Of a stretch of 64,000 bases of DNA, positions 8,169 to 16,292 are shown piece by piece; the stretch's first letter is position 1, and every line of letters starts with the position of its first letter. The notes below the pieces were generated by a model. That model was not told where the DNA came from and searched no databases. It saw nothing but the letters and a program-made list of their open reading frames with translations. A program made the translations under genes and the position numbers. The DNA is from JAWKWH01 sp040830725 (GTDB lineage: Bacteria; Pseudomonadota; Alphaproteobacteria; Rhizobiales; Rhizobiaceae). The stretch spans positions 1 through 64,000 of the forward strand of contig JBFOMG010000038.1 of NCBI GenBank assembly GCA_040830725.1, read 5' to 3'.

Positions 8169-9104
8169 ATGAAAAAGTTTCTTGCCTTGGCGGTGCTGAC
8201 GGCCGCAATTGCACAACCCGCCTTTGCAGCAGAGCCTGAAAGTTGCAGTAATGTCCGGTTCTCGGACGTTGGCTGGACCGATATTACCGCCACCACGGCT
8301 GCGACCACGGAAGTGCTGAAGGCGCTTGGGTACGAAACGGACATCAAGGTTCTGTCTGTACCGGTGACCTACGCGTCGCTCAAGAACAAGGATATCGACG
8401 TATTTCTCGGAAACTGGATGCCTACGATGGAGGGAGACATCGCTCCGTATCGCGAGGATGGATCAGTCGACACGGTTCGCGAAAATCTCGAAGGCGCAAA
8501 ATACACACTGGCCACAAACAAGGCTGGCGCTGACCTGGGGATCAAGGATTTTGCTGACATTGCCGCGCAAATGGATGCACTCGGCGCCAAGATCTACGGG
8601 ATCGAGCCGGGCAATGACGGCAATCGATTGATCCTCGATATGATCGAAAAGAACGCATTTGGCCTGGAAGGTTTCGAGGTTGCTGAATCTTCGGAACAGG
8701 GCATGCTGGCGCAGGTTGACCGTGCAACCAAGAAAGGCGAGCCGATCATCTTTCTGGGTTGGGAACCCCATCCCATGAATGCCAATTTCGAGATGACATA
8801 TCTTACGGGCGGTGATGACTATTTCGGTCCCAATCTCGGTGGTGCGACGGTTTATACCAATGTCCGCGCCGGCTATGTCGCGGAATGTGAAAATGTCGGC
8901 AAGCTGCTGACCAATCTCAAATTCTCGCTTGCCATGGAAAACGAGATTATGGGCGCCATTCTCAATGATGGAGAAGATCCCGCCGATGCCGCCAATGCAT
9001 GGATGAAAGCAAATACCGACATGGTGATGGGCTGGATCGACGGCGTTACGACGAAGGATGGCGGAGACGCTGTTGCTGCAGTCAAGGCGCATTTGGGGAT
9101 GTAA
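8169..9104 (+). CDS. choX: Choline ABC transporter substrate-binding protein
   Basis: A 311-aa periplasmic protein with a Sec signal peptide (residues 1-~21, ending AFA-AE). It belongs to the OpuAC/ChoX family that binds choline in an aromatic box. Candidate box tryptophans are in SDVGWTD, LGNWMPTM and FLGWEPHPMN, each followed by an acidic or polar residue as in ChoX. The frame extends upstream to 7986, but GGAGG at 8159-8163 and the signal peptide fix the start at ATG 8169. It is followed by a hairpin terminator and then choW and choV. Confidence 0.93.
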   Translation: MKKFLALAVLTAAIAQPAFAAEPESCSNVRFSDVGWTDITATTAATTEVLKALGYETDIKVLSVPVTYASLKNKDIDVFLGNWMPTMEGDIAPYREDGSVDTVRENLEGAKYTLATNKAGADLGIKDFADIAAQMDALGAKIYGIEPGNDGNRLILDMIEKNAFGLEGFEVAESSEQGMLAQVDRATKKGEPIIFLGWEPHPMNANFEMTYLTGGDDYFGPNLGGATVYTNVRAGYVAECENVGKLLTNLKFSLAMENEIMGAILNDGEDPADAANAWMKANTDMVMGWIDGVTTKDGGDAVAAVKAHLGM

Positions 9105-9128
9105 TCTCTGACACGAAGGCGACTCTGA

Positions 9129-9166
9129 AGGCCGGACAGGATTGATCCTGCCCGGCCTTTATTTCA
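9129..9166 (+). terminator. Hairpin between choX and choW (internal terminator/attenuator)
   Basis: AGGCCGG-A-CAGGA (from 9129) pairs with TCCTG-C-CCGGCCT (to 9158) around a TTGA loop, with one internal mismatch, and is followed by TTTATTTC. It lies 24 bp after choX and 75 bp before choW. This suits partial termination that would make more binding protein than permease. Confidence 0.75.
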
Positions 9167-9233
9167 ACATGACACCACGAGAGCGCTTTTTGACGAAGCG
9201 TTCCATTGTCCGGCAAGATGAGGGGTGGGACAC

Positions 9234-10070
9234 GTGGACTGGCTGACTTCCCAAAAAATTCCGGTTGGCAAATTCGCCAAGAGAATAGTCGATTGGCTGA
9301 CCGAAAATCTGGCTTGGTTCTTCGATGCACTTTCGGTGATCATGCAAGCGATCATTGACGCCGTCCTGCTAGTGCTGACTTGGCCGCATCCCCTTGTAAT
9401 GGTTGTGATATTCACCGCTATCGCCTATGCGCTGCGCCGGTCGGTTTCGGTCGCCGCGCTCACGGCAATCGGCTTCCTGTTCATCCTCAATCAGGGATAT
9501 TGGGAAGAGACAATGGAGACGCTGACGCTCGTATTGTCCTCCTGCATTGTTTGCATGGGCGTCGGAGTTCCGATCGGCATTTCCGCCGCGCACAATCCCA
9601 AACTCTATACCGTTCTGCGCCCGATTCTCGATTTGATGCAAACACTGCCGACCTTTGTCTATCTCATACCCGCGATCGTTTTCTTCGGCATCGGAATGGT
9701 GCCGGGATTGATTGCGACCGCTATTTTCGTTTTACCGGCGCCAATCCGATTGACCCATCTCGGCGTTTCGTCGACTCCCCGCCAACTGATCGAGGCCGGG
9801 GAAGCTTTCGGCGCCACACCGCGCCAGCTTCTCTGGAAGGTCGAGCTGCCCTATGCGGTTCCGCAGATCATGGCCGGTCTTACGCAAACGATCATGCTGT
9901 CCCTGTCGATGGTAGTCATTGCTGCGCTGGTTGGCGCCGACGGGCTGGGCGTGCCGGTCGTCCGCGCACTCAACACGGTCAACACAGCGCTGGGATTTGA
10001 GGCCGGCTTTATTATTGTCGTCGTTGCGATTGTTCTCGACCGAATTCTTCGTGTTCGGGAGCAAGGCTGA
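9234..10070 (+). CDS. choW: Choline ABC transporter permease
   Basis: A 278-aa permease with about six membrane segments and the conserved binding-protein-dependent transport loop (EAGEAFGATPRQLLWKVELP, residues ~183-202) that contacts the ATPase. It forms the inner-membrane channel of the ChoXWV choline importer. The frame could start at GTG 9225, but the GTG at 9234 has AGGGG at a better distance, so I prefer it. The stop overlaps the choV start by one base, indicating translational coupling. Confidence 0.9.
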   Translation: MDWLTSQKIPVGKFAKRIVDWLTENLAWFFDALSVIMQAIIDAVLLVLTWPHPLVMVVIFTAIAYALRRSVSVAALTAIGFLFILNQGYWEETMETLTLVLSSCIVCMGVGVPIGISAAHNPKLYTVLRPILDLMQTLPTFVYLIPAIVFFGIGMVPGLIATAIFVLPAPIRLTHLGVSSTPRQLIEAGEAFGATPRQLLWKVELPYAVPQIMAGLTQTIMLSLSMVVIAALVGADGLGVPVVRALNTVNTALGFEAGFIIVVVAIVLDRILRVREQG

Positions 10071-11119
10071 TGGCTGCTTCCTACATCGAGATCGACAATG
10101 TTTCGATCATGTTCGGCTCTGACACTGCCGATGCAATGGCGCTTGCCGACCAGGGCAAGGACCGCGAAGAAATCCAGGAAGCAACCGGAAATGTGCTCGG
10201 GGTCCACGATTGTTCGGTCGATATCGCCGAAGGCGAAATCCTTGTGCTTATGGGTCTGTCGGGTTCGGGAAAATCCACTCTGCTCAGAGCCATCAACCGG
10301 CTGAACCCGATCACCCGCGGCACCGTGCGAATAAACGCCGACGGCAATGCCCATGATGTGGCGGCTGCGGGAAGCGAGGAGTTGCGCTCCATCCGCGGCA
10401 AACTGGTCTCAATGGTTTTTCAGCAATTCGCTCTGCTGCCGTGGCGTTCGGTGGCCGACAATGTCGGATTGGGGCTCGAACTAGCCGGCATCGACAAGAC
10501 GGAACGTGATGAAAAAGTCTCCGAACAACTGTCTCTTGTTGGGTTGGCGGAGCGGGCAGACAGTCTGGTCGGTGAATTGTCGGGCGGTATGCAGCAACGC
10601 GTCGGCCTTGCGCGTGCTTTTGCCACGGGAGCGCCGATCCTGCTGATGGACGAGCCGTTTTCCGCACTCGATCCGCTGATCCGCTCACGCCTGCAGGATG
10701 AATTGCTCGATCTTCAGACCAGATTGAAAAAAACCATCATCTTTGTCAGTCATGACCTCGACGAAGCATTGAAGATCGGCAACCGCATTGCAATCATGGA
10801 GGGTGGCCGGATTGTCCAGTGCGGAACGGCGCAAGACATCTTGCTGTCTCCGGCCAATGATTATGTCGCCGATTTCGTCGCCCACATGAACCCGCTTGGC
10901 GTTTTGTGTGCCCGGGACATCATGCGGCCGGCCGATGGCGAAGCTGACAAGAGCAAACCGGTAGCCGGATCGGCAAAACCCGACACGCCGGTGCGGCAAT
11001 TATTGGCTGCATTGGCAAAAACAAAGGGAGAAATCGGTGTTATCGACAATGGGCATATCGTCGGCATGATAGGATCCGATGATATCGTTGCTTCGATCGC
11101 ACGCTATCAGGCCGCTTGA
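10070..11119 (+). CDS. choV: Choline ABC transporter ATP-binding protein
   Basis: A 349-aa ATPase of the ProV/OpuAA type. Walker A is GLSGSGKST (residues ~59-67), the Q-loop is in VFQQFALLPW, the ABC signature is LSGGMQQRVGLARA and Walker B is ILLMDEPFSALDP. A C-terminal extension (from ~residue 280) has a CBS-like repeat often used for osmotic or ionic gating in this subfamily. It drives ChoXWV uptake from the cytoplasmic face. Its start overlaps the end of choW. Confidence 0.93.
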   Translation: MAASYIEIDNVSIMFGSDTADAMALADQGKDREEIQEATGNVLGVHDCSVDIAEGEILVLMGLSGSGKSTLLRAINRLNPITRGTVRINADGNAHDVAAAGSEELRSIRGKLVSMVFQQFALLPWRSVADNVGLGLELAGIDKTERDEKVSEQLSLVGLAERADSLVGELSGGMQQRVGLARAFATGAPILLMDEPFSALDPLIRSRLQDELLDLQTRLKKTIIFVSHDLDEALKIGNRIAIMEGGRIVQCGTAQDILLSPANDYVADFVAHMNPLGVLCARDIMRPADGEADKSKPVAGSAKPDTPVRQLLAALAKTKGEIGVIDNGHIVGMIGSDDIVASIARYQAA

Positions 11120-11177
11120 TGCATCGTGGGAAAATTCATCCCTACCAAGCAATTAAATCCCTGAAATTAAAACAGAA

Positions 11178-11206
11178 AAACCGCCGATGTAAGACATCGG
11201 CGGTTT
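11178..11206. terminator. Bidirectional terminator between choV and ctrA
   Basis: A perfect 13-bp stem AAACCGCCGATGT / ACATCGGCGGTTT surrounds an AAG loop (11191-11193). The flanks give a T-rich tail on the minus strand (TTTTTCTGTTTT) and a weaker one on the plus strand. It ends ctrA transcription and probably also choXWV. Confidence 0.88.
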
Positions 11207-11227
11207 GGACTTTTGCGTTACTTCCGC

Positions 11228-11923
11228 TTATGCGCTTTCGCGAATATCTTCTGGTTCGCGCAGCACATAGCCGCGTCCCCACACCGTTTCGATGTAGTTC
11301 TGGCCGCCCGAGGCCAAGTCCAGTTTCTTGCGCAGCTTGCAGATGAATACGTCGATAATCTTCAGTTCCGGCTCGTCCATTCCGCCGTAAAGGTGGTTGA
11401 GGAACATCTCTTTTGTCAGCGTCGTTCCCTTGCGCAGCGAAAGAAGTTCCAGCATTTGGTATTCTTTGCCGGTCAGATGAACCCGCTGTCCACCGACTTC
11501 GACTGTCTTCGCGTCCAGGTTGACGACAAGATCGCCGGTGGTGATGACCGATTGGGCATGACCCTTCGAACGGCGAACGATCGCGTGAATCCGCGCAACC
11601 AACTCATCCTTGTGGAACGGCTTGGTCATATAGTCATCTGCACCAAATCCAAGGCCCCTCACCTTGTCCTCGATGCCCGCCATGCCGGAAAGAATCAGAA
11701 TCGGCGTCTTTACTTTGGACAACCGCAATGTCCGGAGCACCTCGTAGCCGGACATGTCAGGAAGATTCAGGTCGAGAAGGATGATGTCGTAGTCGTACAA
11801 TTTGCCTAGATCGACACCTTCTTCACCCAAATCAGTGGTATAGACATTGAAACTCTCGGACTTCAGCATCAACTCGATGCTTTGTGCTGTCGCACTGTCA
11901 TCTTCGATCAGCAGAACGCGCAT
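11228..11923 (-). CDS. ctrA: Cell-cycle response regulator CtrA
   Basis: A 231-aa OmpR-type master regulator. The receiver domain (1-~115) has the acidic pair EDD at 7-9, the phospho-acceptor Asp51 (LLDLNLPD) and a conserved Lys in TKPF. The C-terminal winged helix holds YQMLELLSLRKGTTLTKEMF and the near-invariant IDVFICKLRKKL. CtrA controls replication, division and flagellar genes in alphaproteobacteria. I moved the start from 11959 to ATG 11923, the canonical MRVLLIEDD, which has GGGGA upstream. The 436-bp upstream gap carries five GANTC sites and a TTAACCAT half-site. Confidence 0.97.
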   Translation of the reverse strand: MRVLLIEDDSATAQSIELMLKSESFNVYTTDLGEEGVDLGKLYDYDIILLDLNLPDMSGYEVLRTLRLSKVKTPILILSGMAGIEDKVRGLGFGADDYMTKPFHKDELVARIHAIVRRSKGHAQSVITTGDLVVNLDAKTVEVGGQRVHLTGKEYQMLELLSLRKGTTLTKEMFLNHLYGGMDEPELKIIDVFICKLRKKLDLASGGQNYIETVWGRGYVLREPEDIRESA

Positions 11924-12359
11924 TTCATTCCCCTTGCTCCACCGCAATCCCCTCTGCAAACCAGCCGGACGCAGTAGTCATTGCCTCGGTCAGAGTTTGC
12001 CGCCAAATGGTTAACAAATTCTGATTCGCCTTGGCAAGTGGTTGTACCGAAATTAATAAATTGGATTATCATACTGAATCCACGTCATTATTTTCAGTCT
12101 GTTATCTTAAGGTGAAAGATTAACAAATCGTTATAAGCGATTCTGCCGACTCACCTTGTTTGATCTGGCAAAAGCGCGAAAATTTTTACCCGGCCTTAAT
12201 GCCTAACCCATATGATTAATGATGCCCGTAAACGAAAGGTTACCAAAAGCCGGAAACATTGACGTTTCTTAACTTCCGGCGGACGTGATCGGGCACAGTG
12301 TATTGCGTACAGGGCTCCGGTGATTCGGTTCCGGTTGTCTGGTTTTGGAGTATCGAGTT
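11924..12359. promoter_or_regulatory. ctrA / fliJ-like divergent control region
   Basis: This 436-bp gene-free stretch is AT-rich. It contains GANTC (CcrM methylation) sequences at 12023, 12076, 12139, 12148 and 12322. A CtrA-type half-site TTAACCAT lies on the minus strand (12007-12014). A loosely spaced TTAA pair (12107-12110 and 12120-12123, nine apart instead of seven) is also present. Methylation- and CtrA-dependent control of ctrA is known in Caulobacter; here it is inferred. Confidence 0.6.
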
Positions 12360-12737
12360 ATGAAATCACGGGAAAACCTCGTCCGGCTGAAGCGATTCCA
12401 GGTCAACGAGAAAAGCAGACAACTGGCGCAACTCGACATGATGATCGCCGAGTTTGAGAGAATGGCCGGCGAACTCGAGGTGCAGATCGCTGCCGAAGAG
12501 AAAAAGGCCGGAATCACCGACGTCAATCACTTTGCCTATCCGACATTCGCCAAGGCAGCCCGTCAGCGGCGCGACAATCTGATGGAATCGCGCGGTGGTC
12601 TCGACGAACAGCGGGCAGCGGCCGAACTTGCCCTCGCCGAGGCGGAAGCAGAGCTGTCAAAAGCGGAAATGCTCGAAAACCGGGATACTCGGGCCAAGGA
12701 GCCTGAACCCGAAGACCAGCGCGCCATGATCGGCTGA
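12360..12737 (+). CDS. fliJ: FliJ-like flagellar export protein
   Basis: A 125-aa helical coiled-coil protein with the FliJ layout: a basic N-terminus (MKSRENLVRLKRFQVNEKSR) then two long charged helices. FliJ links the FliI ATPase to the export gate and escorts chaperones. I chose ATG 12360 (GGAG 9 bp upstream) over TTG 12345. It is separated from the main flagellar cluster by 18 kb and is divergent from ctrA, a position I recall for FliJ genes in Rhizobiales. A second FliJ-like gene lies at 33747-34130, so which one serves the flagellum is open. Confidence 0.7.
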   Translation: MKSRENLVRLKRFQVNEKSRQLAQLDMMIAEFERMAGELEVQIAAEEKKAGITDVNHFAYPTFAKAARQRRDNLMESRGGLDEQRAAAELALAEAEAELSKAEMLENRDTRAKEPEPEDQRAMIG

Positions 12738-12769
12738 CGTCGCACCAGCCCTACCCAACGCATTAGAAG

Positions 12770-12798
12770 AGCCGGAGGAGCAGAACCACCGGCTTTTT
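12770..12798 (+). terminator. Terminator after the ctrA-linked fliJ-like gene
   Basis: AGCCGG (12770-12775) pairs with CCGGCT (12789-12794), extended by GG/CC across an A/A mismatch, and is followed by a T run. It is 33 bp after the stop codon. Confidence 0.8.
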
Positions 12799-12892
12799 GG
12801 ATTCAACGCTGCTGCCAGCGGATCGACCCATCAAATTCACCTCCACAACTGCGGCGCTTTCATGAAACCGGTGCCTTCGCTATAGGCAGGTC

Positions 12893-13366
12893 ATGAAATT
12901 GCTCATTGCCCCGCTCCTGTTCGCCGCGACTTTCAGCTTCGCGCTCGGCATTACCCTGCCGCTGATGGAAGTCGACCGTCTATGGTTGTTCAGCGAGGAA
13001 CCGTCGCTGATAACGGTTATCCTTAGCCTGTGGGAGACAGGCGACTGGGGATTGTCGATTCTGATTGCACTTTTTTCACTCGGATTGCCAATTCTGAAAC
13101 TCTTGCTGCTGCACCTGGCGGCCTTCGGATCGAACGGTCCTGCCACCCGGCTGACAAGCCGCCTTCACGCACTTGCCAGATGGTCCATGCTTGATGTGAT
13201 CCTGGTTGCAATCGTCGTGTTCGCCGCCAAGACCAGCGGTCTGGCAACCGCAATTTCAAAACCGGGATTGTGGTTTTTTGCCACGTCAGTCGTGCTTACT
13301 GCCGTTGCTTCATCAATGATCGATCGGAAACAAACAAACGGCCCGCCGCAGGACGGGCCGATCTGA
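12893..13366 (+). CDS. PqiA-like inner-membrane protein
   Basis: A 157-aa protein with four predicted membrane segments (about 5-25, 55-78, 100-117, 124-143). The pattern of an LPLMEV segment, a W-rich loop, PILKLLLLHL and RWSMLDVILVAIVV matches the single-domain paraquat-inducible protein A family, which works with MCE-type lipid transport systems. No pqiB/mce partner is adjacent. It is convergent with sciP, and its last codons contain the sciP terminator hairpin. Function beyond the family assignment is unknown. Confidence 0.75.
   Translation: MKLLIAPLLFAATFSFALGITLPLMEVDRLWLFSEEPSLITVILSLWETGDWGLSILIALFSLGLPILKLLLLHLAAFGSNGPATRLTSRLHALARWSMLDVILVAIVVFAAKTSGLATAISKPGLWFFATSVVLTAVASSMIDRKQTNGPPQDGPI
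13339..13360 (-). terminator. sciP terminator inside the 3' end of the PqiA-like gene
   Basis: CGGCCCG (13339-13345) pairs with CGGGCCG (13354-13360). On the minus strand the stem is followed by TTTGTTTGTTT. It is 25 bp beyond the sciP stop codon and overlaps the last codons of the convergent gene. Confidence 0.65.
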
Positions 13367-13384
13367 TCTGAGCTCGGATTGAAT

Positions 13385-13660
13385 TCAGTGCCGGTATTGC
13401 TGAATGCGTGTGGTTCGCAATCCCGCAAGACCGTATTCGTCAATCGACGCCTGCCATGACAGGAACTCTTCGACCGTAAGCTTGTATCGGTTGCAGGCTT
13501 CTTCAAGGCTCAACAGACCACCTCGAACAGCAGCAACGACCTCAGCTTTTCGGCGAATGACCCAGCGTCGGGTATTTGTGGGAGGCAGATCGGCAATCGT
13601 CAGCGGACTGCCATCAGGGCCGATAACGTATTTTACTCGCGGTCTAACCAGATCGGTCAT
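13385..13660 (-). CDS. sciP: CtrA inhibitor SciP (DUF1153)
   Basis: A 91-aa DUF1153 protein. Family signature segments are visible: RVKYVIGPDGSPLTIADLP, then TRRWVIRRKAEVVAAVRGG, then a HTH with LSLEEACNRYKLTVEEFLSW. In Caulobacter SciP binds CtrA and blocks transcription of CtrA targets in swarmer cells. I set the start at ATG 13660 (GAGAG 5 bp upstream) instead of the longer frame from 13693, because the family begins there. Its closeness to ctrA (1.5 kb) fits a regulator-antagonist pair. Confidence 0.93.
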   Translation of the reverse strand: MTDLVRPRVKYVIGPDGSPLTIADLPPTNTRRWVIRRKAEVVAAVRGGLLSLEEACNRYKLTVEEFLSWQASIDEYGLAGLRTTRIQQYRH

Positions 13661-13889
13661 GATACTCTCTAAAAACTCACACAGATCCCACACACTCAGG
13701 ATCTCAACAATACGACCCTACCGGCACAGCTTTAAAAAAAAGCTAAACTGCTCGTAACGCGACGGTAATGAAGCTGAATCAACCGTTAGCGTTTCCGTTA
13801 AGATTATCCTGATTGGTGAATACCGGCCCTTGACCTATATTGGTCATGTTGGCATTGGAGCCGCCGACCATTTTAAATATCGGCTAAAT

Positions 13890-15080
13890 ATGATGAACAG
13901 CCTGGATTTGAATTCCGCGCCTTCACAAACCCGCGTCGTTGTTGCGATGTCGGGCGGTGTTGATTCGTCCGTGGTTGCCGGGCTGATGAAGCGGCAGGGT
14001 TATGATGTCGTTGGTATCACCCTTCAGCTTTATGACCACGGCGCAGCGGTTCATCGCGCCGGCGCCTGTTGTGCCGGTCAGGATATCGACGATGCCCGGC
14101 GCGTGGCCGAAACATTGGGCATTCCGCATTACGTACTGAACTATGAAAACCGGTTTCGCGAGGCGGTAATCAACCCGTTTGCCGAGAGTTATGTTGCCGG
14201 AGAAACGCCGATACCCTGTGTAGCCTGCAATCAGACGGTCAAGTTTGCCGATCTGCTGGCGACGGCGCGCGAGCTCGGGGCTGATGCGCTGGCCACCGGA
14301 CATTATATACGCAGCCGGCCGAACGGCGCTCACCGTGCGCTTTATCGCCCTGTCGATGCAGAGCGGGACCAGAGTTACTTCCTGTTCGCGACAACACAGG
14401 AGCAGATTGACTATCTGCGGTTTCCGCTCGGTGATTTGCCAAAGTCGGAGGTTCGGGCGCTGGCTGAAGAGATGGGTCTTGCCATCGCTGACAAGGCCGA
14501 CAGCCAGGACATCTGTTTCGTCCCGCAGGGCCGGTACTCGGATATTATTTCAAAGCTGAAGCCCGACTCGGCAACTCCGGGCGATATTGTCCACGTGGAT
14601 GGCCGGGTGCTCGGCCGGCATGACGGTATTTTGCGCTACACAATCGGTCAGCGGCGCGGGATTGGAGTCGCGACGGGTGATCCGCTTTACGTCGTCCATC
14701 TTGACGCGGACAGATCACGCGTCATCGTCGGCCCGCATGAGGCGCTGAATACCGCGCGGATTTATCTGCGTGACATGAACTGGCTCGGCGATGAGCGCTT
14801 GACCGATTTGCCCAGTCAGGGTCTGGAAATGTATGCGCGCGTGCGCTCGACCCGGCCGCCTCGCCCGGCATTGCTTCGCTTTGTTGACGGAACAGCGGTC
14901 GTGGAACTTGCCGAGGCTGAATCAGGTGTCGCACCCGGTCAGGCTTGCGTTCTTTACTCCGATGGCAATAGCGATGCGCGCATCTATGGCGGCGGCTTCA
15001 TCGACCGGACCGAACACACCGCGGAAACAGAAGCAATGCTGCGGCGGCTCGACCACGACGAACTGGTAGTTCCGCAATAG
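13890..15080 (+). CDS. mnmA: tRNA-specific 2-thiouridylase MnmA
   Basis: A 396-aa enzyme that makes s2U34 in tRNA Lys, Glu and Gln. The PP-loop SGGVDSSV lies at residues ~22-29. The catalytic cysteine pair is in CVACNQTVKF (nucleophile) and SQDICFV. The central YTIGQRRGIGV segment is also family-specific. The frame can begin with TTG at 13830, but the conserved region starts shortly after the tandem ATGs at 13890/13893. No strong ribosome site is visible before them, so the start is uncertain. It ends 4 bp before the convergent tetR gene. Confidence 0.95.
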   Translation: MMNSLDLNSAPSQTRVVVAMSGGVDSSVVAGLMKRQGYDVVGITLQLYDHGAAVHRAGACCAGQDIDDARRVAETLGIPHYVLNYENRFREAVINPFAESYVAGETPIPCVACNQTVKFADLLATARELGADALATGHYIRSRPNGAHRALYRPVDAERDQSYFLFATTQEQIDYLRFPLGDLPKSEVRALAEEMGLAIADKADSQDICFVPQGRYSDIISKLKPDSATPGDIVHVDGRVLGRHDGILRYTIGQRRGIGVATGDPLYVVHLDADRSRVIVGPHEALNTARIYLRDMNWLGDERLTDLPSQGLEMYARVRSTRPPRPALLRFVDGTAVVELAEAESGVAPGQACVLYSDGNSDARIYGGGFIDRTEHTAETEAMLRRLDHDELVVPQ

Positions 15081-15084
15081 GGCC

Positions 15085-15738
15085 TCATATTGCGTCGGTC
15101 GCGCGGTCTGCGATTGATCTGGATATGATATCAGCCAACACTCTGTCCCGCTGATCAATCGGCATGTCTTGCAACACGGCAATTCGTCCCGAGTTCATCA
15201 AACTGGCCAGGCCATGCACCATTGCCCAGGCTGCAACCACATCGGTCATGGCAGAAATATCCTCTCGCGGATCTCGCCCGACAATATCCTTCGTTTGGGA
15301 AACCAGTTTGTCGAAAGCTGCAGCGGCGGCATTACAAAGCTCGTCTTCGTCGCGATCTGTTCGCTCCGAGGTGAACATCAAATTGAACAATGCCGGATTT
15401 GAAAGGGCAAAGTCGACATAACCCAGGCCTGATGCAACATGCCGGGAAACCGGATCGTTTTGCGCATCGGCCTCGCGTTCTTCCTGCTTTGCAATGAAAC
15501 GCCTGAACCCCTCCGCCGCCAACGCGGTCAGCAGTCCCTCGGTGTTGCCAAAGTGATGAGCGGGTGCTGCATGGCTCACATCCGCGCGCTTTGCGACCCC
15601 GCGTAGCGAAAAACCCTCCACACCCTTGTCGGTCAACTCCGCGTCAGCTGCCTTCAGCAAAGCCCTGCGTAGATCACCGTGGTGATAATCCCTGCGCTGT
15701 TCTGTTGCCGAAGCCGCCGGTTTTTCGTCCAATTCCAT
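15085..15738 (-). CDS. TetR-family transcriptional regulator
   Basis: A 217-aa regulator with an N-terminal HTH (FSLRGVAKRADVSHAAPAHHF, ~45-65) after the YHHGDLRRALL lead-in common to WHG-domain TetR proteins. The C-terminal part is a helical ligand or dimerisation domain. It is divergent from two membrane-protein genes. The 104-bp gap contains two copies of TTGAC-N3-GTCAA, so it probably represses those genes and itself. The ligand is unknown. Confidence 0.9.
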   Translation of the reverse strand: MELDEKPAASATEQRRDYHHGDLRRALLKAADAELTDKGVEGFSLRGVAKRADVSHAAPAHHFGNTEGLLTALAAEGFRRFIAKQEEREADAQNDPVSRHVASGLGYVDFALSNPALFNLMFTSERTDRDEDELCNAAAAAFDKLVSQTKDIVGRDPREDISAMTDVVAAWAMVHGLASLMNSGRIAVLQDMPIDQRDRVLADIISRSIADRATDAI

Positions 15739-15760
15739 TCCCCATGAATAGAATTCAATG

Positions 15761-15809
15761 TTGACGTTGTCAAAATTGAACTTGACAGTGTCAACATACG
15801 CTCTATTCT
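15761..15809 (+). promoter_or_regulatory. Double TetR operator overlapping a sigma70 promoter
   Basis: Two palindromes TTGAC-N3-GTCAA lie at 15761-15773 and 15782-15794, with centres 21 bp apart (two helical turns). The second supplies a consensus -35 TTGACA (15782-15787), 16 bp from a -10 TATTCT (15804-15809). Binding would block the plus-strand membrane-protein operon and probably the divergent tetR gene. Confidence 0.78.
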
Positions 15810-15842
15810 TTTATCTTGACATTGAAAAGATGGGAGCCGTCG

Positions 15843-16280
15843 ATGGCCGCTCAAATGTTCTCCGTTGCCAGCACACTCGCGCTGATTGGCTGGCTGGGCC
15901 TTCTGCTTTCTCCATTGAGGCCTGATTGGGCTTACCGGTTTTCCGGGTGGTTCATCCCGATCACACTCAGCATCGGATATTCTGCATTGGTGCTGGTCTA
16001 TTGGAGCGGCAGTTCAGGCGGTTTTGATTCCCTGGCGTCGGTAATGGAACTGTTTACCCAACCCGAAATTGTGCTTGCGGGTTGGGTTCATTACCTGGCT
16101 TTCGATCTTTGGATCGGTGCGTGGGAGTGCCGGACCGCCAGATCAGAGAAAATTCCGTTCTGGTTCGTTATTCCGTGCCTGGCGCTGACCTTCATGTTCG
16201 GACCGGTCGGATTATTGCTGTTCCTGTCAATCAGGCTGGTTTTCCGGTCTCGAAACGCCGCACTTAGCCCGGCGGCTTGA
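15843..16280 (+). CDS. ABA4-like (DUF4281) membrane protein
   Basis: A 145-aa protein with four hydrophobic segments. The conserved GWVHYLAFDLWIGAWE segment and the following FGPVGLLLFL match DUF4281, the family containing plant ABA4 (neoxanthin synthesis). The bacterial role is undefined. I chose ATG 15843, which has GGGAG upstream, over 15816. It is the first gene behind the TetR-controlled promoter and is followed 12 bp later by another membrane-protein gene, so the two form an operon. Confidence 0.8.
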   Translation: MAAQMFSVASTLALIGWLGLLLSPLRPDWAYRFSGWFIPITLSIGYSALVLVYWSGSSGGFDSLASVMELFTQPEIVLAGWVHYLAFDLWIGAWECRTARSEKIPFWFVIPCLALTFMFGPVGLLLFLSIRLVFRSRNAALSPAA

Positions 16281-16292
16281 GGGGGACGTCCA

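Noticed and set aside
12107..12123. TTAA...TTAA pair upstream of ctrA as a full CtrA box
   Set aside because: The spacing is nine bases rather than seven, so it was not called as a full site.
15073..15094. CGCAATA/TATTGCG hairpin between mnmA and tetR as a terminator
   Set aside because: The stem is short, the loop 8 nt and there is no T tail on either strand.
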